Assembly: GCF_000718775.1 (NCBI RefSeq)
Contig: NZ_JOCB01000041.1
Location: forward strand, 1-63,092
Source of the DNA: Streptomyces sp. NRRL S-31
GTDB taxonomy: Bacteria > Actinomycetota > Actinomycetes > Streptomycetales > Streptomycetaceae
DNA length: 63,092 bases
Reading direction: 5' to 3'
A program made the position numbers and the translations under genes. The notes beneath the pieces are model-generated. The model did not search any database, was not told the origin of the DNA, and was given only the letters and a program-made list of their open reading frames with translations. Below, one piece after another: positions 48,240 to 55,961 of the stretch; position 1 is the stretch's first letter; each line of letters begins with the position of its first letter.

Positions 48240-49445
48240 GTGCCCGAACCCGAATCCCACCACGGCGGTCCCCCGCCCCGCGTCGTCCACCCGCACTCCG
48301 CGACCCTGAAGCGGCTGGAGAAGTCCTCCGGCTCCCTCGCCGCGCAGGCCATCGCGCGCATGGACGAGACCCTGCCGTGGTACCGGGCCATGCCGCCGGA
48401 GAACCGTTCCTGGATCGGGCTGGTCGCCCAGGCGGGCATCGCCGCCTTCACCGAGTGGTTCCGGCGCCCGGACGCGCCCCAGGCGATCTCCACGGACGTC
48501 TTCGGGACCGCGCCGCGCGAGCTGACCCGGGCCATCACGTTGCGGCAGACCGTGGAGATGGTGCGCACCACGATCGAGGTCATGGAGTCCGCCATCGACG
48601 AGGTGGCGGCCCCGGGTGACGAGAGCGTGCTGCGCGAGGCGCTGCTGGTGTACGCCCGGGAGATCGCCTTCGCCACCGCCCAGGTCTACGCCCAGGCCGC
48701 CGAGGCACGGGGTGCCTGGGACGCGCGGCTGGAGTCGCTGGTGGTGAACGCCGTGCTGAGCGGGGAGGCCGACGAGGGGGCGGTCAGCCGGGCCGCCGCG
48801 CTCGGCTGGAACTCGCCCGAGCACGTGTGCGTCGTGCTCGGGACCGCGCCCGACGGGGACAGCGAGCTGACCGTGGAGGCCATCCGGCGGGCCGCCCGGC
48901 ACGCGAAGCTCCAGGTGCTGACCGGGGTGCTCGGGGACCGGCTCGTGGTCATCGCGGGCGGCAGCGACAACCCGCTCGCCGTGGCCCGGTCGCTGATCGG
49001 GCCGTTCGCCGCCGGTCCGGTCGTCGCCGGTCCGGTCGTCCCCGACCTGCTGGCCGGCACCCGGTCCGCGCAGGCCGCCGCCGCGGGGCTGAAGGCGTGT
49101 TCCGCCTGGCCGGACGCGCCGCGGCCGGTGCTGGCGGACGATCTGCTGCCGGAGCGGGCCATGGCGGGCGATCCCGGCGCCCGCGAGCAACTGGTGGAGG
49201 AGATCTACAGACCGCTGGAGGAGGCGGGCTCCGCGCTGCTGGAAACCCTGAGTGTGTACCTGGAGCAGGCCAGCAGTCTGGAAGGCGCGGCGAGGATGCT
49301 CTTCGTTCACCCGAACACCGTGCGCTACCGGCTCCGACGTGTGACAGACGTCACCGGATGGTCGCCCTCGGATGTAAGATCCGCGTTCACACTACGGATC
49401 GCGCTCATCCTGGGGCGTCTGGCCGATGGTGAACCCCAGACATAG
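48240..49445 (+). CDS. fasR: FasR-type regulator of fatty acid synthesis
   Basis: The product has 401 residues. The C-terminus holds a PucR/CdaR-type helix-turn-helix: YLEQASSLEGAARMLFVHPN, TVRYRLRRVTDVTGW. The N-terminal part is helical and conserved among Streptomyces FasR proteins. In S. coelicolor this regulator sits directly before fabD-fabH-acpP-fabF and activates that operon, and the same gene order is seen here. Its stop lies 3 bases from the candidate operator at 49448. The GTG at 48240 is probably leaderless. Confidence 0.88.
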   Translation: MPEPESHHGGPPPRVVHPHSATLKRLEKSSGSLAAQAIARMDETLPWYRAMPPENRSWIGLVAQAGIAAFTEWFRRPDAPQAISTDVFGTAPRELTRAITLRQTVEMVRTTIEVMESAIDEVAAPGDESVLREALLVYAREIAFATAQVYAQAAEARGAWDARLESLVVNAVLSGEADEGAVSRAAALGWNSPEHVCVVLGTAPDGDSELTVEAIRRAARHAKLQVLTGVLGDRLVVIAGGSDNPLAVARSLIGPFAAGPVVAGPVVPDLLAGTRSAQAAAAGLKACSAWPDAPRPVLADDLLPERAMAGDPGAREQLVEEIYRPLEEAGSALLETLSVYLEQASSLEGAARMLFVHPNTVRYRLRRVTDVTGWSPSDVRSAFTLRIALILGRLADGEPQT

Positions 49446-49447
49446 GG

Positions 49448-49468
49448 TTTTGTCGGGGGCCCACAAAA
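49448..49468. promoter_or_regulatory. Candidate FasR operator upstream of fabD
   Basis: The inverted repeat TTTTGT...ACAAAA (arms 49448-49453 and 49463-49468) has a 9-base G/C centre. It lies about 65 bases before fabD and directly after fasR, in an otherwise GC-rich region. Confidence 0.55.
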
Positions 49469-49534
49469 GCCCTTCGTGTTCTTCGTCCCTGTCCCCACGG
49501 GCGGCCGTGGCCGTCCCCAAGAGAGAGTGTGAGA

Positions 49535-50461
49535 GTGCTCGTACTCGTCGCTCCCGGCCAGGGCGCCCAGACGCCCGGCTTCCTGACCCCCTGGCTCGAT
49601 CTGCCCGGTGCCGCCGACCGCGTCGCCGCGTGGTCGGACGCCATCGGACTGGACCTGGTGCACTACGGCACCCAGGCCGACGCCGACGCCATCCGTGACA
49701 CCGCGGTGGCCCAGCCGCTGCTGGTCGCGGCCGGGCTCCTGTCGGCCGCGGCACTCGGTGACATCTCCGGGATCGGCCCGGGCGCGGTCGCGGGGCACAG
49801 CGTCGGTGAGATCACCGCCGCCGCCTTCGCCGGTGTCCTGGACGACACGGCCGCCCTCGGTCTGGTCCGCAAGCGGGGTCTGGCGATGGCCGACGCCGCC
49901 GCGGTGACCCGGACCGGCATGGCCGCCCTGCTCGGCGGCGACCCGGAGGTCTCCGTCGCGCACCTGGAGAGGCTGGGCCTGACCCCGGCGAACATCAACG
50001 GCGCCGGCCAGATCGTCGCCGCGGGCACGCTGGAGCAGCTGGCCGCGCTGAACGAGGACAAGCCCGAGGGCGTCCGCAAGGTCGTCGCGCTGAAGGTGGC
50101 CGGCGCCTTCCACACCCACCACATGGCCCCGGCCGTGGAGACCCTGGAGAAGGCGGCGGCCGAGCTGTCGCCGGCCGACCCGAAGGTCACCTACGTCTCC
50201 AACAAGGACGGACGGACCGTCGCGTCCGGCGCCGAGGTGCTTCAGCGGCTGGTCGGCCAGGTCGCCAACCCGGTCCGCTGGGACCTGTGCATGGAGACCT
50301 TCCGCGAGCTGGGCGTCACCGCGCTCCTCGAGGTGTGCCCGGGCGGCACCCTGACCGGTCTGGCCAAGCGGGCCCTGCCGGGCGTCGCGACGCTGGCCCT
50401 GAAGACCCCCGACGACCTCGACGCGGCCCGCGCTCTCATCGCAGAGCACGCCGGTGCCTAA
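49535..50461 (+). CDS. fabD: Malonyl-CoA:ACP malonyltransferase
   Basis: The product has 308 residues. The opening LVLVAPGQGAQTPGFL and the nucleophile motif VAGHSVGEITAAAFAG (Ser in G-H-S-x-G) are diagnostic. GAFHTHHMAPAVETLE supplies the active-site His. It loads malonate from CoA onto ACP for type II fatty acid synthesis. The start is GTG at 49535, 7 bases after AAGAGAGAG; an in-frame GTG at 49529 is too close to that site. fabH follows 10 bases after the stop. Confidence 0.95.
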   Translation: MLVLVAPGQGAQTPGFLTPWLDLPGAADRVAAWSDAIGLDLVHYGTQADADAIRDTAVAQPLLVAAGLLSAAALGDISGIGPGAVAGHSVGEITAAAFAGVLDDTAALGLVRKRGLAMADAAAVTRTGMAALLGGDPEVSVAHLERLGLTPANINGAGQIVAAGTLEQLAALNEDKPEGVRKVVALKVAGAFHTHHMAPAVETLEKAAAELSPADPKVTYVSNKDGRTVASGAEVLQRLVGQVANPVRWDLCMETFRELGVTALLEVCPGGTLTGLAKRALPGVATLALKTPDDLDAARALIAEHAGA

Positions 50462-50471
50462 GGAGCCGTAC

Positions 50472-51503
50472 ATGGCGAAGATCAAGCCCAGCAAGGGTGC
50501 CCCGTATGCCCGCATCCTGGGGGTCGGCGGCTACCGGCCGACCCGGGTGGTGCCGAACGAGGTGATCCTGGAGAAGATCGACTCGTCCGACGAGTGGATC
50601 CGCTCGCGCTCCGGCATCGAGACCCGGCACTGGGCGGGCCCCGACGAGACCGTGGCCGCCATGGCCATCGAGGCCTCCGGCAAGGCCATCGCGGACGCGG
50701 GCATCGACGCGGAGCAGATCGGCGCGGTGGTCGTCTCCACCGTCTCGCACTTCAGCCAGACCCCGGCGGTCGCCACCGAGATCGCCGACAAGCTCGGCAC
50801 CGACAAGGCCGCGGCCTTCGACATCTCGGCCGGCTGCGCGGGCTTCGGCTACGGCCTGACGCTCGCCAAGGGCATGGTGGTGGAAGGTTCCGCCGACCAC
50901 GTGCTCGTCATCGGCGTGGAGCGGCTGAGCGACCTGACCGACCTGGAGGACCGCGCGACCGCGTTCCTGTTCGGCGACGGCGCCGGCGCGGTCGTGGTCG
51001 GCCCCTCGCAGGAGCCGGCGATCGGCCCGACCGTGTGGGGTTCCGAGGGCGACAAGTCCGGGACGATCAAGCAGACCGTCCCCTGGGACAAGTACCACGT
51101 CGGCGACGTCACCACCCTGCCCCTCGACAGCGAGGGCAACATCAAGTTCCCTGCGATCACGCAGGAGGGCCAGGCGGTGTTCCGCTGGGCCGTGTTCGAG
51201 ATGGCGAAGGTCGCCCAGCAGGCGCTGGACGCGGCCGGGATCACCCCGGACGACCTGGACGTCTTCATCCCGCACCAGGCCAATGTGCGGATCATCGACT
51301 CGATGGTGAAGACACTGAAGCTGCCGGAGCACGTCATGGTCGCCCGTGACATCCGCACCACCGGCAACACCTCGGCCGCCTCGATCCCGCTCGCGATGGA
51401 GCGGCTCCTGGCGACCGGGGAGGCGAAGAGCGGCGACACCGCGCTCGTCATCGGATTCGGGGCGGGTCTCGCCTACGCCGCCACGGTCGTTACCCTCCCC
51501 TAG
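50472..51503 (+). CDS. fabH: Beta-ketoacyl-ACP synthase III
   Basis: The product has 343 residues. The catalytic triad is Cys in DISAGCAGFGYGL, His in IPHQANVRIID and Asn in TGNTSAASIPLA. FabH starts fatty acid synthesis by condensing an acyl-CoA with malonyl-ACP; in Streptomyces the primer choice sets the branched-chain fatty acid profile. The ATG at 50472 follows AAGGAG. It is the second gene of the operon. Confidence 0.96.
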   Translation: MAKIKPSKGAPYARILGVGGYRPTRVVPNEVILEKIDSSDEWIRSRSGIETRHWAGPDETVAAMAIEASGKAIADAGIDAEQIGAVVVSTVSHFSQTPAVATEIADKLGTDKAAAFDISAGCAGFGYGLTLAKGMVVEGSADHVLVIGVERLSDLTDLEDRATAFLFGDGAGAVVVGPSQEPAIGPTVWGSEGDKSGTIKQTVPWDKYHVGDVTTLPLDSEGNIKFPAITQEGQAVFRWAVFEMAKVAQQALDAAGITPDDLDVFIPHQANVRIIDSMVKTLKLPEHVMVARDIRTTGNTSAASIPLAMERLLATGEAKSGDTALVIGFGAGLAYAATVVTLP

Positions 51504-51583
51504 GCACTCCGTGCCGGATCTTGCGGTCCGGGTCGGATACAAATGCCACAAACCGTCTGGATATCGAAGAAGGAGCGCCTGAC

Positions 51584-51832
51584 ATGGCCGCCACTCAGGA
51601 AGAGATCGTCGCGGGTCTCGCCGAGATCGTGAACGAGATCGCCGGGATCCCCACCGAGGACGTCCAGCCGGACAAGTCCTTCACCGACGACCTGGACGTC
51701 GACTCGCTGTCCATGGTCGAGGTCGTCGTCGCCGCCGAGGAGCGCTTCGACGTGAAGATCCCGGACGAGGACGTCAAGAACCTCAAGACCGTCGGCGACG
51801 CGACCGACTACATCCTCAAGCACCAGGCCTAA
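51584..51832 (+). CDS. acpP: Acyl carrier protein
   Basis: The product has 82 residues, is acidic, and has the phosphopantetheine site DLDVDSLSMVEVV (Ser41). The D-S-L motif and helical surroundings are standard for the fatty-acid ACP. It carries the growing chain between FabD, FabH and FabF. The ATG at 51584 follows AAGGAG. The 80-base gap from fabH could hold an extra promoter. Confidence 0.96.
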   Translation: MAATQEEIVAGLAEIVNEIAGIPTEDVQPDKSFTDDLDVDSLSMVEVVVAAEERFDVKIPDEDVKNLKTVGDATDYILKHQA

Positions 51833-51918
51833 AGCCATCAGCTAGGCCGCAGGCCGCAAGGCCCCGCCACCCGGCGGTGGCGCCGTAGAATCCCGCATCC
51901 GTTGGAGAAAGAATTCCC

Positions 51919-53181
51919 GTGAGCCCGACCAATCGCACCGTGGTCGTCACCGGTATCGGCGCAACCACACCGCTGGGTGGCGACGCAGCCTCGACCTGGG
52001 AGGCCCTCCTCGCCGGCACGTCCGGTGTCAGCCCGCTGGAGCAGGAGTGGGCGGCCGAGCTGCCCGTCCGGATCGCGGCGCAGATCGCCGTGGAGCCGGG
52101 CGAGATCATCCCCCGGCCGCAGGCCCGCAAGCTGGACCGGTCCGCGCAGTTCGCGCTGATCGCCGCTTCCGAGGCATGGAAGGACGCCGGTTTCACCGCC
52201 AGGGCCGGTGAGGACGCGTCCGTGAACCCCGACCGTCTCGGTGCGGTCATCGCCTCCGGCATCGGCGGCGTGACGACCCTGCTGGACCAGTACGACGTTC
52301 TCAAGGAGAAGGGCGTACGCCGCGTCTCCCCGCACACCGTGCCGATGCTGATGCCCAACTCCCCGGCGGCCAACGTCGGGATCGAGCTGGGCGCCCGCGC
52401 GGGCGTGCACACCCCCGTCTCGGCCTGCGCCTCGGGCGCGGAGGCCATCGGGTACGCGATCGAGATGATCCGCACCGGGCGTGCGGACGTGGTCGTGGCC
52501 GGTGGTACCGAGGCCGCCATCCACCCGCTGCCCATCGCCGCGTTCGGCAACATGATGGCGATGTCCAAGAACAACGACGACCCGCGGGGCGCCTCGCGTC
52601 CCTACGACGCCGGCCGCGACGGCTTCGTGCTCGGTGAGGGCGCCGGTGTGATCGTCCTGGAGTCCGAGGAGCACGCGAAGGCCCGCGGTGCCCGGATCTA
52701 CGCCGAGGCGCTCGGGCAGGGCATCTCCGCCGACGCCCACCACATCACGCAGCCGGAGCCGTCCGGCAACGGGATCGCGCACGCGCTCCAGAACCTGCTG
52801 GACAACACGGACCTGAAGCCGGCCGAGGTCGTGCACGTGAACGCGCACGCCACCTCCACGCCGCAGGGCGACGTGGCCGAGATCAAGGCACTGCGGAAGG
52901 TCTTCGGCGACGACGTCGACCACATGGCGATCTCCGCGACGAAGTCGATGACCGGTCACCTGCTCGGTGGCGCCGGCGGTGTGGAGAGCGTCGCGTCGAT
53001 CCTGGCCCTGGTGAACCGCACGGCTCCGCCCACGATCAACATCGAGAACCTGGACCCCGAGGTCAACGCGGACATCGTGCGGGGCGAGGCCCGGGCGCTG
53101 CCCGAGGGCCGGATCGCCGCGCTGAACAACTCGTTCGGCTTCGGCGGGCACAACGTCGTCCTGGCGTTCCGCACCCTCTGA
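51919..53181 (+). CDS. fabF: Beta-ketoacyl-ACP synthase II
   Basis: The product has 420 residues. The active-site Cys is in TPVSACASGAEAIGYAIE, the first His in NAHATSTPQGD, and the second His in SMTGHLLGGAGGVESV. It elongates acyl-ACP with malonyl-ACP. The GTG at 51919 follows GGAGAAAG. The operon ends in a strong hairpin at 53191. No chain-length factor is adjacent, so it belongs to primary metabolism and not to a polyketide cluster. Confidence 0.96.
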   Translation: MSPTNRTVVVTGIGATTPLGGDAASTWEALLAGTSGVSPLEQEWAAELPVRIAAQIAVEPGEIIPRPQARKLDRSAQFALIAASEAWKDAGFTARAGEDASVNPDRLGAVIASGIGGVTTLLDQYDVLKEKGVRRVSPHTVPMLMPNSPAANVGIELGARAGVHTPVSACASGAEAIGYAIEMIRTGRADVVVAGGTEAAIHPLPIAAFGNMMAMSKNNDDPRGASRPYDAGRDGFVLGEGAGVIVLESEEHAKARGARIYAEALGQGISADAHHITQPEPSGNGIAHALQNLLDNTDLKPAEVVHVNAHATSTPQGDVAEIKALRKVFGDDVDHMAISATKSMTGHLLGGAGGVESVASILALVNRTAPPTINIENLDPEVNADIVRGEARALPEGRIAALNNSFGFGGHNVVLAFRTL

Positions 53182-53190
53182 GAACGCGGA

Positions 53191-53222
53191 GAAGGGCCCT
53201 CACCGGACGGTGGGGGCCCTTC
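53191..53222. terminator. Terminator after the fab operon
   Basis: A 14-bp stem (53191-53204 with 53209-53222, one G-T pair) has a 4-base loop. It is followed by CGTCGT and lies between the convergent fabF and DUF3145 genes. Confidence 0.85.
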
Positions 53223-53236
53223 GTCGTGTCCGGGGC

Positions 53237-53731
53237 TCAGACCACCTGGTGCAGCCAGCGCACCGGCGCGCCCTCGCCCGCGTACCGGAACGGCTCCAGT
53301 TCGTCGTCCCAGGGCTTGCCCAGCAGACGGGAGAGTTCCGCCGCCAGCTCGGTCTCGCCCTTCTGGCTGCGGTGCAGGGCCGCGCGGAGCCGGTCCTCGG
53401 GGATCAGGATGTCGCCGTGGATGCCGGTGACGGCGTGGAAGATGCCGAGGTCGGGGGTGCAGCTGTAGCGCTCGCCCTCCGCGGTGGGGCAGGGCTCGGC
53501 GGTGACCTCGAAGCGCAGCAGGTGCCAGCCGCGCAGCGCGGAGGCGAGTTTCGAGGCGGTGCCGGCCTCGCCCTGCCAGGAGAACTCCGAACGCCAGGTG
53601 CCGGGGGCCGCGGGCTGCCGGATCCAGTCGAGGCTGACGCGCGTGCCGAGCACCCCGGCGATGGCCCACTCGACGTGCGGGCACAGCGCGCGCGGCGCGG
53701 AGTGCACGTACAGAACTCCACGTGTCGTCAC
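53237..53731 (-). CDS. DUF3145 protein
   Basis: The product has 164 residues. It begins with TTRGVLYVHSAPRALCPHVE and continues with GTRVSLDWIRQPAAPGTW, the conserved start of DUF3145. The C-terminal part ends RWLHQVV. Function is unknown, but the gene is regularly next to fabF in Streptomyces. The GTG at 53731 has GGAGG 5 bases away. It is convergent with the fab operon. Confidence 0.88.
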   Translation of the reverse strand: MTTRGVLYVHSAPRALCPHVEWAIAGVLGTRVSLDWIRQPAAPGTWRSEFSWQGEAGTASKLASALRGWHLLRFEVTAEPCPTAEGERYSCTPDLGIFHAVTGIHGDILIPEDRLRAALHRSQKGETELAAELSRLLGKPWDDELEPFRYAGEGAPVRWLHQVV

Positions 53732-53986
53732 CGGAACCTCCGGGCAGAGCGGGACATCTTGCGGACTGGCTGGGCGGCAGTGGCGGAACGGCCGCGTTGA
53801 TGGCGAGGCTACCGTGCGGCGGGGCGAGGAGTGTGACGTACCGTCGGTCCCGGTGCCAGGAAACCACCGCCATTCACCCGGGGGGACGCTTGTACGGGGG
53901 TGTGCCGTTCCCGGGTGCCGGGCCGGGAACCCCCGCGCGTTGTCATGGGGGGAAGGGCCGACCGTCGAGCGAGGGGAACAGCAGGG

Positions 53987-54871
53987 ATGCGGAAGCGAAG
54001 CCACCGTGCGCGGGTCGCCCTCGCCTTCGCGGCGGCCGTGGTGCTGGGGGCCGCGGGGTGCGACGGCGGGGACGGGAGCGCGCCACGGCCGGAGGGCGGC
54101 CGGGCGCACGCGGCCCGGCTCCCGGTGTGGGACCGCAGCCCGGACTCGGTCGCCGCGGTGGGCGACTCGATCACCCGGGGCTTCGACGCGTGCACGGTCC
54201 TGTCGGACTGCCCAGAGGTGTCGTGGGCGACGGGGGACGACGCCCGGGTGGACAGCCTGGCGGTGCGGCTGCTGGGCGCGGCGGGGGCGGCGCGCAGGAG
54301 CTGGAACCACGCGGTGACCGGTGCCCGCATGGCCGATCTGCCGGGGCAGATGACCCGGGCGGTGGCGGATCGCCCGGAGCTGGTGACGGTGATGGTGGGG
54401 GCGAACGACGCGTGCCGGGCGTCGGTGTCGGCGATGACCCCGGTGGCCCGGTTCCGCGCGGACTTCGAGGCGGCGATGGGCACGCTGCGCTCGGCGCTGC
54501 CGAAGACCCAGGTGTACGTGGCGAGCGTGCCGAACCTGAAGCGGCTGTGGTCCGAGGGCCGCGCGAACGCGCTGGGCAAGCAGGTGTGGAAGCTGGGCAT
54601 CTGCCCGTCGATGCTGGCCGACGCGGACGATCTGACCGTCACCGCGACGGCGCGCCGGGACGCCGTGCAGGCCCGGGTGGTGGCGTACAACAAGGTGCTG
54701 GCGGAGGTCTGCGCCGAGGACCGCCGCTGCCGTTTCGACGGCAACGCGGTGTACGACTACCGCTTCGGCACGGACCAGCTCAGCCACTGGGACTGGTTCC
54801 ACCCGAGCACGGACGGGCAGGCGCGGCTGGCGGAGATCGCGTTCCGGAGGATCACCGCGCGGAACCCGTGA
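53987..54871 (+). CDS. SGNH/GDSL-family lipoprotein hydrolase
   Basis: The product has 294 residues. A signal peptide ends in a lipobox-like GAAGC (Cys25). The SGNH blocks are visible: VAAVGDSITRGF (block I Ser), then NHAVTGAR (Gly block), MVGANDAC (Asn block) and LSHWDWFHPSTDG (Asp/His block). It probably hydrolyses an ester at the outer face of the membrane. The ATG at 53987 follows GAGGGGAA. A hairpin GTTCCCGG/CCGGGAAC lies at 53906-53929 upstream. Confidence 0.85.
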   Translation: MRKRSHRARVALAFAAAVVLGAAGCDGGDGSAPRPEGGRAHAARLPVWDRSPDSVAAVGDSITRGFDACTVLSDCPEVSWATGDDARVDSLAVRLLGAAGAARRSWNHAVTGARMADLPGQMTRAVADRPELVTVMVGANDACRASVSAMTPVARFRADFEAAMGTLRSALPKTQVYVASVPNLKRLWSEGRANALGKQVWKLGICPSMLADADDLTVTATARRDAVQARVVAYNKVLAEVCAEDRRCRFDGNAVYDYRFGTDQLSHWDWFHPSTDGQARLAEIAFRRITARNP

Positions 54872-54873
54872 CC

Positions 54874-54879
54874 TAGTGT
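54874..54879 (+). promoter_or_regulatory. -10-like element, probable leaderless promoter
   Basis: TAGTGT is followed by 7 bases and the ATG at 54887. It lies 3 bases after the SGNH stop. Confidence 0.6.
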
Positions 54880-54886
54880 TTCCCAC

Positions 54887-55873
54887 ATGAGCGAACTTTT
54901 CGGCACACTTTCCGACGGCACCCCGGTGCACCGCTGGACGCTGGAGCGCGGCGGGGTGCGGGTGCGGGTGCTGTCGTACGGCGGGATCGTGCAGTCGGTG
55001 GAGGTTCCGGACCGGGACGGGCGGACGGCGGACGTGGTGCTGGGGTTCGGGGACCTCGACGGCTATCTGGAGCATCCGGAGCCGTACCTGGGCGCCGTGA
55101 TCGGCCGGTACGCGAACCGGATCGGGGGCGCCCGCTTCCCGCTGGACGGCCGGACGTACGCGCTGGCGCCGAACGACGGCCCGGGCTCGCTGCACGGCGG
55201 CGAGCGCGGCTTCGACAAGCGCGTGTGGGAGGTCACGCCGGTGACGCACGGGCTGCGCCTGAGCCGGGTGAGCCCGCACGGCGAGGAGGGGTTCCCGGGG
55301 CGGCTGGCGGTGACGGTGACGTATACGCTGACGGCGTCGGGGGCGCTGGGGATCGTCTACGAGGCGGTCACCGACGCGCCGACGGTCGTGAACCTGACCA
55401 GTCACACGTACTGGAACCTGCGCGGCTCCGGCGACGCGGGCGGGCACGAGCTGCGGCTGGCGGCCTCCCGGTACACCCCGGTGGACGAGCACCTCATTCC
55501 GGCGGGGGCGCCGGCGGACGTGTCGGGTACGCGTTTCGACTTCCGCACGGCCCGCCCGGCCGGCTCCGGCTACGACCACAACTTCGTGCTGGACAAGGGG
55601 GTCACGGGGGCGGCCGAGGAGGTGGCCGTGCTGTACGACCCCGGCTCCGGGCGGAGCCTGACGGTGGCGACGACCGAGCCGGGCCTCCAGCTCTACACCG
55701 GCGACCACCTGTCCGGGCCGTTCGCCCCCGGCGCCGGGGTGGCCCTGGAGACGCAGCACTTCCCGGACTCCCCCAACCGGCCGGACTTCCCGAGCACGGT
55801 GCTGCGGCCCGGCGGGGTGTTCCGGTCCGAGACGGTGTACGGCCTCGGGGTGCGGGACCGGGCCGCGGGTTGA
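54887..55873 (+). CDS. galM: Aldose 1-epimerase
   Basis: The product has 328 residues. The family marks are VIGRYANRIGGARFPLDG, GSLHGGERGFDKRVW (catalytic His region), VVNLTSHTYWNL (second His) and GVALETQHFPDSPNRPDF (catalytic Glu). It interconverts alpha and beta anomers of aldoses such as glucose or galactose. The neighbouring GH3 glucosidase gene is convergent, so the pair may serve sugar use. The start is probably leaderless. Confidence 0.93.
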   Translation: MSELFGTLSDGTPVHRWTLERGGVRVRVLSYGGIVQSVEVPDRDGRTADVVLGFGDLDGYLEHPEPYLGAVIGRYANRIGGARFPLDGRTYALAPNDGPGSLHGGERGFDKRVWEVTPVTHGLRLSRVSPHGEEGFPGRLAVTVTYTLTASGALGIVYEAVTDAPTVVNLTSHTYWNLRGSGDAGGHELRLAASRYTPVDEHLIPAGAPADVSGTRFDFRTARPAGSGYDHNFVLDKGVTGAAEEVAVLYDPGSGRSLTVATTEPGLQLYTGDHLSGPFAPGAGVALETQHFPDSPNRPDFPSTVLRPGGVFRSETVYGLGVRDRAAG

Positions 55874-55881
55874 GCGGGGCG

Positions 55882-55917
55882 AGCCCCGGTCCGGGTGTCA
55901 GGTCCCGGACCGGGGCT
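55882..55917. terminator. Bidirectional terminator between galM and GH3 genes
   Basis: A perfect 14-bp stem (55882-55895 with 55904-55917) has an 8-base loop. Confidence 0.85.
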
Positions 55918-55961
55918 GCTGGCGGGGGACTTTGTCCCTGGTGCGCGGGGACTGTCCCGGA

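Noticed and set aside
49535..53181. Type II polyketide synthase cluster
   Set aside because: There is one ketosynthase with no chain-length factor, cyclase or tailoring genes; order and FasR mark it as primary fatty acid synthesis.
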